From Planctomycetota bacterium (GTDB lineage: Bacteria; Planctomycetota; UBA1135; UBA2386): a DNA stretch of 64,000 bases. This document shows, one piece after another, positions 22,460 through 31,063 of this stretch. The stretch lies in NCBI GenBank assembly GCA_016794425.1, contig JAEUHR010000042.1, forward strand, positions 208,749 through 272,748. The letters run 5' to 3'. The number at the start of each line of letters is the position of its first letter. Position 1 is the stretch's first letter. Both the position numbers and the translations under genes were made by a program. Below the pieces are notes generated by a model. It saw only the letters and a program-made list of their open reading frames with translations, was not told the DNA's origin and did not search any database.

Positions 22460-25153
22460 TCAGCGGCGGGCGCGTTGTTCGGCCGCGGCGCGGTGGCTGG
22501 CGTCGACGTTGTTGCAGGCCTCCTGCACGGCCGCGGCGTCGACCGCGATGCGGACCGGCAGCAGCGACGCCGCGTCGACCTGTAGCTCGTGCACGCCGAG
22601 CGACACCGACGCCTGCGGCGACCGTTCGTCGGTCGCGTGCACCCGCAGCACGACCTCGTAGCGGCCGCTGCGCATCAGCGGCACCTCGACCGTGTCGTAG
22701 CGCTCGAGCCAGGCGCCGCTGCTGCGGCCGAGGTCCCAGCGCGCGAACGCGAACCGCTCGCCGGTGGTCTGGTCGATGCCGCCGAGCGACTCCGGATAGC
22801 CGGTCGGCTCGGTCAGGATCGCCGACACGCGCACGCGCCGCTCGGGGCCGCACAGCGCGCGGGCGCCCGGCAGCTCCAGCAGGGCCGGCCGCAGCGCGGT
22901 CAGGAAAACGTCGTGGTCACCGGGGCCGAACGTGCGCTGCTGCGGCGCGAAACCGCGGCCGAAGAACAGCAGCTCGGCCTGCGGGCTCGGCGTGATCAGT
23001 TCGGCGCGGCCCTTCTGCCAGCGGAAGCCGGCCTCGGCCGTGGTGCCGTCGGGCAGCGCGAGCCGCGCCTGGATCGGGCCTTCGAACGCGACCGGCCGGC
23101 CGGCCGCGTCGACTGCGCGCAGGCGGTAGCGGAACAGCGCCTGGCGCAGGTCGAGTTCCTGCAGCCGCGGGTCGCGGTTGTCGCCCGGCTGCACGAACAC
23201 GTCGCCGACGACCACGATCGGCTCGGCGACGTTGCGCACCGTCAGCACGGCGTCGTAGCGGCCGGCGTGCAGCGGCTGCACCGTGAAGCGACCGCCGCGG
23301 CGCCGGCGCAGCGGCACCGAGACCGACTGCTGCTCGCGCAGCGCCTCGTCGAACGGCTGCAGCCGCAGCGTGACCGCCTCGTCGGCGAGCCACTCCGGCA
23401 GCAGCGCGCGGCCGTGCACGACGCCGATGCGCTCGAGCCGCAGCTCCATCTGCTGGCCGCCGGTGTGCAGCGGCTGCACGGCGGCGAAGTGGCGCGGACT
23501 GCCGGCCCGCAGCCGCAGCTCGCCCGGCGGCAGGTCGCCGTGCAGCGCGAACCGGCCGGCGTCGTCGGTGCGGCCGTCGAGGTCCGGCAGCCCTGGCCAG
23601 GGGTCGCCGCGCCGGCGTTCGGGCCGATGCGCCTGCACCTGCACCTCGGCGCCCACGATCGGCGCGCCGAGGTCGTCGAGCACGACGCCGCCGACCAGCG
23701 GCGGCAGTTCGCCGAGCACCAGGTCGCCGAGCTCGATGCGGCGGCCGTGCGCCAGTTCGGGCAGCGAGCAGCTCGCGCCGAGCGGCGCGGCGGGCTCACC
23801 GTCGGCCGGTGCCACGCGCAGGTGCAGCCGGAACGGCGGCGCTTCGTCGCGGCGCGCCAGCACGACGTCGAAACGGCCGTCGCGCAGCGTGAACACGTCG
23901 ACCACGGCGAGGTCGCGTTCGCCGTGCCAGACCGAGGCGCGCAGCCGCCCGGGGCCGAACGGCGTGCCGTCGGCGCGCAGGCACCGGCCGGCCAACAGCA
24001 CCTGGCGCTCGCTGAGCGGCAGTTCGACGCGCACGTTGGCGCCGTCGCCGGGGGGCGTGCGCACACCGATCGCGATGCCGCGGCGGTCGTTCGCGAAGTG
24101 GACGCTGGCCTGCAGCTCGGCGCCGCCGGCGACCGGCTCGAGCCGGATCGACTGCGCCCCCGGCGGCTTCGGCGCGTGGCGCAGCAGCAGGTTGGCCCCG
24201 TACTGGAACGGCAGCGAGGTGTCGACCGCCGCGCTCGACTTGACCGCGACCCACGCCGGCGACAGCAGCGGCGTGCCGCGATGGTCGGTCACCACCAACT
24301 CGATGCTCGCGAGCGCGGGCAGGCGCAGCACCACCGGCTCGCGCGGCGCGGGACGCCCGTCAAACTCGACGCAGACCGGCACCGGGCCCGGCAGCTGTGC
24401 CAGCGCGGCGAAGCGCTCGACCGCCGGGTCGGCCGCGCGGCGGTGCAGCTGGAAGTGCGGGATCACGACCTTGCCGGCGGCGTCGCTGGTGCCGGTACAG
24501 GCCCGGTGCGGCTCGTCCTTGCCGAGCGCCTGCAGCACGCACACTGGCACGCCCTCGGCTGGCCGGTCGTCGGTGCGCCGCACGTGGAGTTCGAGCGACT
24601 CGTCGGGCTGCAGCAGCAACGTCACCGAGTCGCGGCGGTGTTGCAGCACCGCGAACGCGAACTCGCCATCGGCGCGGGCCGCGACCAGCAACGTGCCGGG
24701 CGCGGCCGGCAACGGGGCGATCCCGTCGGCGTCGGTGCGCACGCGCTGGCCCCAGAGTTCGGGCCACTGCTCGCGCGGCGGCGGCGTCTGGCCGCTGAGC
24801 CGGTCGGCCCGGTCGGCCTCGTCGACGAACAGCACCTCGGCGTCGGCGACCGGCTGCGGCGGGTCGCCGCGCACGACCAGCGCGCGGCGCGGGCTCGCGG
24901 TGCCGGGTTCGGCCGCCGTCGTGCGGTCGTCCTCGGCGTCGGTCGCCGATCCGGTGGCGTCGGAGGTCGCGTCCTGCGCCGCGGCGTCGTCCCAGCGCGG
25001 GCCACCGGCCGCCGGGTTCGCGGGGTCGGGACGGCTCGTCGCCGTCGGCGTCGTGTCGGGGTCCGCCGGCGGCGGCGGCTCGGCGCTGCCCAGCCACCAC
25101 AGACCGGCCAGACCGGTGCCGAGCGCCAGCACGAGCAGCAGCAGCCACCGCAT
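22460..25153 (-). CDS. Large anchored envelope protein with carboxypeptidase-regulatory-like beta domains
   Basis: 897 residues. One N-terminal membrane helix (WLLLLVLALGTGLAGLWWLG) is followed by ~70 residues rich in Pro, Thr, Asp and Ala that look disordered. The remainder is a chain of beta domains of the carboxypeptidase-regulatory/Cna-B kind. Repeating phrases include PVADAEVLFVDE, TLLVAARADGEFAF, GVVLDDLGAPIVGAEV, GRTDDAGRFALHGDLPPGELRLRAG and RYDAVLTVRNV. No enzyme motif is visible. Large proteins of this build are common in planctomycetes, and the role is unknown. It is transcribed away from the exopolysaccharide operon, sharing a 205-base gap with it. Confidence 0.68.
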   Translation of the reverse strand: MRWLLLLVLALGTGLAGLWWLGSAEPPPPADPDTTPTATSRPDPANPAAGGPRWDDAAAQDATSDATGSATDAEDDRTTAAEPGTASPRRALVVRGDPPQPVADAEVLFVDEADRADRLSGQTPPPREQWPELWGQRVRTDADGIAPLPAAPGTLLVAARADGEFAFAVLQHRRDSVTLLLQPDESLELHVRRTDDRPAEGVPVCVLQALGKDEPHRACTGTSDAAGKVVIPHFQLHRRAADPAVERFAALAQLPGPVPVCVEFDGRPAPREPVVLRLPALASIELVVTDHRGTPLLSPAWVAVKSSAAVDTSLPFQYGANLLLRHAPKPPGAQSIRLEPVAGGAELQASVHFANDRRGIAIGVRTPPGDGANVRVELPLSERQVLLAGRCLRADGTPFGPGRLRASVWHGERDLAVVDVFTLRDGRFDVVLARRDEAPPFRLHLRVAPADGEPAAPLGASCSLPELAHGRRIELGDLVLGELPPLVGGVVLDDLGAPIVGAEVQVQAHRPERRRGDPWPGLPDLDGRTDDAGRFALHGDLPPGELRLRAGSPRHFAAVQPLHTGGQQMELRLERIGVVHGRALLPEWLADEAVTLRLQPFDEALREQQSVSVPLRRRRGGRFTVQPLHAGRYDAVLTVRNVAEPIVVVGDVFVQPGDNRDPRLQELDLRQALFRYRLRAVDAAGRPVAFEGPIQARLALPDGTTAEAGFRWQKGRAELITPSPQAELLFFGRGFAPQQRTFGPGDHDVFLTALRPALLELPGARALCGPERRVRVSAILTEPTGYPESLGGIDQTTGERFAFARWDLGRSSGAWLERYDTVEVPLMRSGRYEVVLRVHATDERSPQASVSLGVHELQVDAASLLPVRIAVDAAAVQEACNNVDASHRAAAEQRARR

Positions 25154-25159
25154 GGCGCA

Positions 25160-25165
25160 GTTCTA
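25160..25165 (-). promoter_or_regulatory. -10-like box before the 897-residue envelope protein
   Basis: On the minus strand TAGAAC ends 6 bases before the ATG at 25153, the same close placement as at several other first genes here. No -35 was recognised. Confidence 0.3.
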
Positions 25166-25297
25166 CGGGCTCGACCGCCGGCTGCGAAGCGCGGCCCGGC
25201 CGCGGCGCGGGTTTCTGCGGCGCCGGTGTGCCGTTCGCCGCGCAAAGGTCGCCGTGCCGGAACTGCCGATGAGGCCGGGGATCGGGGCGCGCCGGCA

Positions 25298-25325
25298 TTG
25301 CGACGGCGGGCGCCGCTCCTACGAT
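25298..25325 (+). promoter_or_regulatory. Sigma-70-type promoter of the exopolysaccharide operon
   Basis: TTGCGA (25298-25303), a 16-base spacer and TACGAT (25320-25325), each matching the consensus hexamer at 4 of 6 positions. The start would be near 25332. A GAGG ribosome-binding site at 25345-25348 stands 10 bases before the GTG at 25359. Confidence 0.5.
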
Positions 25326-25358
25326 GCGGCCTCGACTGCTTTGCGAGGCAAACCCGAC

Positions 25359-26177
25359 GTGATCCCCGTGCCCAGTTCCCTCTTCGTCCGGCTGCGCCTG
25401 TGCCTGTTGGCGATGCTGGCCGGTCTCGCGGCCTGCGGCAGCTACGAGGAGGTCCGCATCCGCCAGTTGCAGCACGAGAAGGGCTTCGGCACGCGCGCCA
25501 ACGGCGAGGCGACGCGCGAGAACTACGTCAGCGGCCTCGACTCGATCCAGTTCCTGCTGCCGCCCGAAGCGCTGGTGCAGGACGGCGCCGAACGCATGGT
25601 CGAACTGACCGTGCCGCAGCCGGTCGGCATCGACGGCACCGTGTTCATCCCGTACGTCGGGCCGGTCTACGTGCTCGGCAAGACCGAAGCCGAACTCGCG
25701 GCGCTGGTGCGCGCGCAGCTGCGCACGGTGCTGACGTTCGACGTGCCGCTGCAGGCGCGCATCATCGGCAACAACAAGTTCTTCTACGCGATCGGCGAGG
25801 TCGGCCGGCAGGGCCCGGTGCCGATGATCCCGGACCTGACGCTGTTCGACGCGATGTTCACCGCCCGGTGGACCGCGTTGGCCAACCTCGGCCGCGTCTA
25901 CGTGATCCGGCCCGACGCCGAGAACCCGCTGGTCATCGACGTGAACTTCCGCGAGATGCTGGTCACCGGCCTGACGAAGCCCAACATCGAGATGCGCGAA
26001 CGCGACATCCTCTACGTGCCGCCGACGTTCCTCGGCCTGATCGCGCGGCTCCTGCAACGCGTGCTCGAGCCGGTCGGCCTCGCCGTGCGCACGATGCTCG
26101 GTGTCGCGCAGTTCCGCGCCGCCTACGACGTCGTGTCGGGCCGGGAAGACGACAACGCCTTCTTCTTCCGCTTCTGA
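25359..26177 (+). CDS. Polysaccharide export outer-membrane lipoprotein (Wza-like)
   Basis: 272 residues from GTG 25359, supported by a GAGG 10 bases upstream; GTG 25368 is an alternative. The N-terminus is a lipoprotein signal with a perfect lipobox LAAC, lipidating Cys26. A polysaccharide-export (Poly_export) domain follows (ELTVPQPVGIDGTVFIPYVGPVY and VLGKTEAELAALV). An SLBB-like region comes next (QARIIGNNKFFYAIGEVGRQG, PDLTLFDAMF), then a C-terminal extension. It should form the outer-membrane channel for the polysaccharide. It is the first gene of the exosortase-type operon and is followed 33 bases later by the chain-length protein. Confidence 0.87.
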   Translation: MIPVPSSLFVRLRLCLLAMLAGLAACGSYEEVRIRQLQHEKGFGTRANGEATRENYVSGLDSIQFLLPPEALVQDGAERMVELTVPQPVGIDGTVFIPYVGPVYVLGKTEAELAALVRAQLRTVLTFDVPLQARIIGNNKFFYAIGEVGRQGPVPMIPDLTLFDAMFTARWTALANLGRVYVIRPDAENPLVIDVNFREMLVTGLTKPNIEMRERDILYVPPTFLGLIARLLQRVLEPVGLAVRTMLGVAQFRAAYDVVSGREDDNAFFFRF

Positions 26178-26210
26178 CGTGGCGCGCATGATCCCGCACC
26201 GAGGCCGGCG

Positions 26211-27824
26211 ATGACGCAGCTCGAGGTCCCGCAGATCTCGCTGCAGCGCTACCTCGACCTGCTGAAGCGACGGCGCTGGCAGGTGATCCCGGTGTCGCTG
26301 ATCGGCCTCGTCGTCGGCGGCCTGGTCGCGTTCTTCATTCCGCGCTACTACGTCGCCGACACGCTGGTCGTGCACCAGATGGTGCCCGGCAAGGCCGACC
26401 CGAAGAACCCCGAGGACCCGTTCCGCGCGATCGTCGACAGCGCCGAGCTGACCATGAAGCTGGCGGTCGGCGAGACGATGCGCGAGCTGCGCTGGCCCGA
26501 GGCGCTGGTCGCCGATCCGTCGCTGCGCACGCGCAACGAACGCGTCGTGCGCGATGCGCTGCGCGTGTTCGACATCAACCGCGGCGACAAGGACCGGCGC
26601 TTCGCGCAGATCCAGGTCATCTACCGCGACCTCGATGGCCAGCGCGCCGCCGACTTCCTGAACAAGCTGGTGCCGACCTGGGTCGCCGCGCAGCTGCGCG
26701 AGTTCCGCGAGCCGGCCGAGGCCGAGCAGCGCGAAGCAGCCGATGCGGTGCAGAACCACCGCCGGCTCTACGAGCTGCTGCTGCAGGAGCGGCGCCAGCT
26801 CGCGGTCGAATACCTGTTCGATCCGAGCAACCCGCTGCAGTTCCTGCAGCAGATGCAGAAGGCCGAGGAACAGCGCGTGCTGCGCGAGCTGCGCGACACC
26901 CGGGACCAGAAGCAGCGCGAGGTCGAGGCGCTGCGGTTGATGGTCGACGTCGACCGCCAGGCACTGGCGCTCATGGAAGCGCGCGTCGCACCGGATCCGG
27001 AGCTGCTGCTCGCCGAAGCCAAGAAGACGCCCGAGGGCACGGTGCTGACCGCGGCGCTGGAGCGCTACCGGAAGTCGCTGCGCAACTTCCACCCCGGCAC
27101 GGCCGAACACCGGCAGGCGCTGCTCGGCATCGAGCAGACCGAGCTGCTGCTGCGCGAGCTCGTCGGTGGCGCCGTCGACCCCGACGGCCGCATGGTGAAC
27201 CCCGCGCACACGGCGCTGCAGGCGAAGGTCGAACAGGCGGCGAGCCAGCTGGCGGCGCAGGAGGCCGAACTCGGTGCGCTCGAGGCGCAGCTCGCGGCCG
27301 AGAGCGAAGGGGTGCTGCGCCGCGCGCAGGGCCTGATCGAGTACGAGCGCAAGTCGGCGCAGTTCGACCAGACGCGGCGCGACCTCGCCGACGCCGAGCA
27401 GCGCCTGCGCGACGCCAACGCGGTCGTCGCGTCGCTCGGCAAGCAGCAGACCGTGCAGCAGGTCGGCGCGGCGCAGCCGCCGCCGCGGCCGACCGAGCCG
27501 AACATCCTGGTCGTGGCGCTGCTCGGCTGCGTGCTCGGACTCGGCGCCGCGATCGGCCTGATCCTGCTGCTCGACGTCGTGCAGGGCACGTTCAAGACCA
27601 TCGACGACGTCGAGCGCGGGCTGCCGGTGCCGGTGCTCGGCGGCATGAGCCACCTCGAGACCACGGCCGAGCGCGACCAGAACGTGCGCCGCCGCCGCCG
27701 CGCCTCGCTGATCGCCGCGACGATGGTGGCGCTGGTGGTGATCGTCGTGACGATCTTCTACGTCGATCCGACGCGGCTGCACCCGGCGGTGCGCGACCTG
27801 CTGGCGATGCTGCTGGGGAACTGA
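26211..27824 (+). CDS. Polysaccharide chain-length/co-polymerase protein (Wzz/GumC type)
   Basis: 537 residues. An N-terminal cytoplasmic stub (SLQRYLDLLKRRRWQVIPV) leads to a first membrane helix (LIGLVVGGLVAFFI). A long periplasmic coiled-coil region follows, with heptad-like Glu/Gln/Arg/Ala stretches such as QASQLAAQEAELGALEAQL. Two further hydrophobic stretches come near the C-terminus (LVVALLGCVLGLGAAIGLILL; IAATMVALVVIVVTIFYV), with VERGLPVPVLGGM between them, typical of exosortase-linked family members. No tyrosine-kinase domain is fused. It should pair with the Wza-like exporter across the envelope and control polymer length. The O-ligase gene starts 6 bases after it. Confidence 0.85.
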   Translation: MTQLEVPQISLQRYLDLLKRRRWQVIPVSLIGLVVGGLVAFFIPRYYVADTLVVHQMVPGKADPKNPEDPFRAIVDSAELTMKLAVGETMRELRWPEALVADPSLRTRNERVVRDALRVFDINRGDKDRRFAQIQVIYRDLDGQRAADFLNKLVPTWVAAQLREFREPAEAEQREAADAVQNHRRLYELLLQERRQLAVEYLFDPSNPLQFLQQMQKAEEQRVLRELRDTRDQKQREVEALRLMVDVDRQALALMEARVAPDPELLLAEAKKTPEGTVLTAALERYRKSLRNFHPGTAEHRQALLGIEQTELLLRELVGGAVDPDGRMVNPAHTALQAKVEQAASQLAAQEAELGALEAQLAAESEGVLRRAQGLIEYERKSAQFDQTRRDLADAEQRLRDANAVVASLGKQQTVQQVGAAQPPPRPTEPNILVVALLGCVLGLGAAIGLILLLDVVQGTFKTIDDVERGLPVPVLGGMSHLETTAERDQNVRRRRRASLIAATMVALVVIVVTIFYVDPTRLHPAVRDLLAMLLGN

Positions 27825-27830
27825 GCGCGG

Positions 27831-29210
27831 ATGCGCGACCTGCTCGTCTTCGCCGTCGTGCTGCTGACGCTGCCGACCAGCTTCCAGCGGCCGTTCGTCG
27901 GCCTGCTGGTGTTCAGCTGGCTCGCCTACATGCGGCCGCAGGACCTGTGCTGGGGCTTCGCGCGCACGATGCGGCTGTCGTTCTTCGTCGGCATCGCGAT
28001 GGTCGCCGGCTGGTGGGCGCGCGAACAGGGCCAGCGGCGGTTCACGCACTGGGACTTCCGCTCGCGCATGATGGTCCTGCTCGCAGTGCTGATCTCGATC
28101 AGCTACCTGTTCGCCTACGAGCACAGCGAGTACACGAACCGCTACTACTTCGAGTACCTGAAGATCGTGCTGATCGCGCTGTTCACGGTCGGTCAGGTCG
28201 ACACGCAGCAGCGGCTGCGCGTGATGTTGTGGACGATCGCGCTGTCGCTCGGCTTCTTCGGCATCAAGGGCGGCCTGTTCGGCGTGCTCAGCGGCGGCGC
28301 CCGCATCATGCGCGGTCCCGGCGGCATGCTCGAGGACAACAACGACTTCGCGTTGGCCCTGGTGATGAACGTGCCGCTGCTGTGGTACCTGGGCATCAGC
28401 GAACGCGGTCTGCCGGTGCTGAAGCGCGCGACCCAGGTGGCGGTGTTCCTGACCGTCGTCACGGTCGTGCTGACGCACAGCCGCGGCGGTTTCCTGGCGC
28501 TGTGCGCGACCGCATTGTGGATCGCGTGGCGCTCCGGCAAGCTGTTCCGCGCCGCGCTGGCGCTCGGCGTCTGTGGCCTGTTGTTCCTGACGCTGGCGCC
28601 GGACCACGTGCTGGAACGGCTGGGGAGCATCAACGACAAGACCGAGTCGTCGCGCAACGCGCGCTTCATCGCCTGGGCGACCGCGTTCCGGATGATCGAG
28701 GGCAACCCGGTGTTCGGCGTCGGCATGCGCAACTTCCAGTCGCGCTTCCTCGACTACTCGATCGTGCCGCCGAACGAGGGTTCGCCGACCTACGTCGCGC
28801 ACAACAGCTACCTGCAGATCTGGGCCGAGAGCGGCTCGCTGGCGTTCGTCGTCTACCTGCTGCTGCTGGGTTCGGTGTTCCTCGTCTGCCGCAAGGTGTT
28901 CCGCATCGGTCGCGCGCGGCTCGACCTGGCCTGGGCCGCCGACTACGCGCGCATGATGGAGGCCACGACGGTCGGCTTCCTGGTCGGCGCGTTCTTCCTG
29001 AACCGCGGCCACTTCGACCTGATCTACCACTGGCTGGCGCTGGTCACCTGCCTCGCGGGCGTCGCGTTCGCGGCCTGGCGCCGCGCCCCGGTCGGCACCA
29101 CGGCGCCGGTAGGCAGCCGCACCGTCGAGGTGCGGCGCCGCCCCGTCGGCAGCGTCGTGCCGGCCGCGGCGGGCACGGTGGTCTGGCAGCGACCGCGGCG
29201 GTGGCGCTGA
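27831..29210 (+). CDS. O-antigen ligase/polymerase-like membrane protein, exosortase-associated
   Basis: 459 residues with about eleven hydrophobic helices. The N-terminus (LLTLPTSFQRPFVGLLVFSWLAYMRPQDLCW) and the middle (GIKGGLFGVLSGGARIMRGPGG, DNNDFALALVMNVPLLWYL) match the putative O-glycosylation ligase of exosortase loci. The large periplasmic loop contains GNPVFGVGMRNFQSRFL and AHNSYLQIWAESG; the His there is the one conserved in WaaL/Wzy proteins. It would polymerise or transfer the lipid-linked glycan in the inner membrane. The stop overlaps the next ATG by one base. The Arg/Pro/Val-rich C-terminal tail is cytoplasmic and unusual. Confidence 0.82.
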   Translation: MRDLLVFAVVLLTLPTSFQRPFVGLLVFSWLAYMRPQDLCWGFARTMRLSFFVGIAMVAGWWAREQGQRRFTHWDFRSRMMVLLAVLISISYLFAYEHSEYTNRYYFEYLKIVLIALFTVGQVDTQQRLRVMLWTIALSLGFFGIKGGLFGVLSGGARIMRGPGGMLEDNNDFALALVMNVPLLWYLGISERGLPVLKRATQVAVFLTVVTVVLTHSRGGFLALCATALWIAWRSGKLFRAALALGVCGLLFLTLAPDHVLERLGSINDKTESSRNARFIAWATAFRMIEGNPVFGVGMRNFQSRFLDYSIVPPNEGSPTYVAHNSYLQIWAESGSLAFVVYLLLLGSVFLVCRKVFRIGRARLDLAWAADYARMMEATTVGFLVGAFFLNRGHFDLIYHWLALVTCLAGVAFAAWRRAPVGTTAPVGSRTVEVRRRPVGSVVPAAAGTVVWQRPRRWR

Positions 29211-31063
29211 TGTGCGGCATCGCCGGTCTGTTCGCGGCCTCGCCGCGGCACCCGATCGACCCGGCGTTGGCGGCGGCGATGGGCCACCGCTTGCAGCACC
29301 GCGGGCCCGACGGCAGCGGCCTGCGCGCTGGCCCCGGCTATGCGCTGGCGCACCGGCGGCTGGCGATCGTCGACATCGCCACCGGCGCGCAGCCGATGGG
29401 CAGCGACGACGGCCGGCTGTGGGTGACGTTCAACGGCGAGATCTACAACCACCTCGAGCTGCGGGCCGAACTCGAACGGCAGGGCGCCGTGTTCCGCACC
29501 CGCAGCGACACCGAGGTGCTGCTGCACGGCTGGCGCGCCTGGGGCACGGACCTGGCGTCGCGGCTGCGCGGTATGTTCGCGTTCGCGATCGTCGACGAGG
29601 CCCGGCACGAGCTCTACGCGGCGCGCGATCGGCTCGGCAAGAAGCCGTTCCACTGGCAGCTGCGCGACGGCGTGTTCGCGTTCGCCAGCGAACTGAAGGC
29701 GCTGCACGAACTCGGCGGGCCGCGGCGTCTGCGTGCCGACGCGATCGGCTGGTTCCTGGCGCTGCGCTACGTGCCGGATCCGGCGACGGTGTTCGCCTCG
29801 GTGCACAAGCTGCCGCCGGCGCACTGGTGCCGCGTGCGCGACGGTGTGGTCTCGCTGCAGCGCTACTGGCGGCTCGATTTCACGCCGGACCCGGCGCCGC
29901 GCGAACAGCACGAACAGCGCGTGCTGGCGCTGCTCGACGAGGCGGTGCGGATCCGGCTGATGGGCGAGGTGCCGCTGGCGCCGTTCCTGTCGGGCGGCAT
30001 CGACAGCTACGCGATCGTCGATTCGATGACGCGCACGCTGGGCCGCGGCGTGCAGGCCTGCACGATCGGTTTCGACGACCCGCACTTCGACGAACGACCG
30101 GCCGCGCGCGAGTCGGCCGCCGCCTGCGGCGCGCAGCTGCACGAGGAAGTGCTGACCGCGGCGCAGCTGCTGGAACTCGACTGGTACGCGGCGACCTACG
30201 ACGAGCCGTTCAGCGACAGCAGTGCGGTGCCGACCTGGCACGTCAGCCGGCTGGCGCGGCGCCACGTCACGGTCGCGTTGTCCGGCGACGGCGGCGACGA
30301 GGGCTTCGGCGGCTACCGGCGCTACCTGTTCGACGCGCGCGAACACCGGGCGCGGCGGTGGCTGCCGCGGCCGCTGTGGCGGCTGCTCGGCGCCGCCTAC
30401 CCGAAGGCCGACTGGCTGCCGCGGCCGCTGCGTGCGCGGCGCACGCTGCAGAACCTCGGCCGCACGCCGGCCGAGGCCTACGCGCGCTCGGTCAGTGCGC
30501 ACCTGCCCGGGGAAGTGCTCGCGGTGCTGCGGCCCGAACACCACGCCGCGGTCGGCGATCCGCACGCGCCGCTGCTGCAGGCCTACGAAGCCGCCGACGC
30601 CGTGCATCCGCTGCACCGCGCGGTCGCGACCGACCTCGCGACGTGGCTGCCCGGCGACATCCTGGTCAAGGCCGACCGCGCGTCGATGGCCGTCGCGCTC
30701 GAACTGCGCGCGCCGTTCCTCGACCACGAACTGCTGCAGGCAGCGGCGCGGATCCCGCCGGCGTGGCAGCTCGAAGGCGGTCGCACCAAGGCGTTCCTGC
30801 GCCGCGCACTGGCGGCGCGCCTCGCCCCGGCGGCGTTGCAGCGCAAGAAACAGGGCTTCTCGGTGCCGCTGCGCGAATGGTGCCGCGGGCCGATCGGCCT
30901 TGCCGTCGAGCAGGCGCTCGACTGTGCGCGGCTCGGCGAGTGGATCGAACCGGCGTCCGTGCGGCGGTTGTTGCAGCGGCACCGCGCCGGCACCGGCGAC
31001 CACGGCGAGATGTTGTGGGCCGTGCTGGTGCTGCAGCGCTTCCTGCAGCGGTGGGGGCGATGA
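29210..31063 (+). CDS. Asparagine synthase (glutamine-hydrolysing), exosortase-locus type
   Basis: 617 residues. Met is followed by Cys2, the glutaminase nucleophile (CGIAGLFAASP). The class II amidotransferase half includes HRLQHRGPDGSG, LAHRRLAIVD and FNGEIYNHLELR. The synthetase half has the PP-loop FLSGGIDSYAIVDSM and VALSGDGGDEGFGGYRRYL, with the C-terminal LRAPFLDHELL and RKKQGFSVPLREW. The length matches family members (~600-650) found beside exosortases, where the enzyme probably amidates a sugar carboxylate during polysaccharide synthesis rather than making free asparagine. It starts right after the ligase and overlaps the first glycosyltransferase by four bases. Confidence 0.9.
   Translation: MCGIAGLFAASPRHPIDPALAAAMGHRLQHRGPDGSGLRAGPGYALAHRRLAIVDIATGAQPMGSDDGRLWVTFNGEIYNHLELRAELERQGAVFRTRSDTEVLLHGWRAWGTDLASRLRGMFAFAIVDEARHELYAARDRLGKKPFHWQLRDGVFAFASELKALHELGGPRRLRADAIGWFLALRYVPDPATVFASVHKLPPAHWCRVRDGVVSLQRYWRLDFTPDPAPREQHEQRVLALLDEAVRIRLMGEVPLAPFLSGGIDSYAIVDSMTRTLGRGVQACTIGFDDPHFDERPAARESAAACGAQLHEEVLTAAQLLELDWYAATYDEPFSDSSAVPTWHVSRLARRHVTVALSGDGGDEGFGGYRRYLFDAREHRARRWLPRPLWRLLGAAYPKADWLPRPLRARRTLQNLGRTPAEAYARSVSAHLPGEVLAVLRPEHHAAVGDPHAPLLQAYEAADAVHPLHRAVATDLATWLPGDILVKADRASMAVALELRAPFLDHELLQAAARIPPAWQLEGGRTKAFLRRALAARLAPAALQRKKQGFSVPLREWCRGPIGLAVEQALDCARLGEWIEPASVRRLLQRHRAGTGDHGEMLWAVLVLQRFLQRWGR

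Noticed and set aside
24360-29030. A ~1550-codon open frame on the minus strand under the exopolysaccharide genes
   Set aside because: The composition (His, Gln, Asp, Arg runs) is that of a GC-bias shadow, and the plus strand holds recognisable Wza, Wzz and ligase genes.
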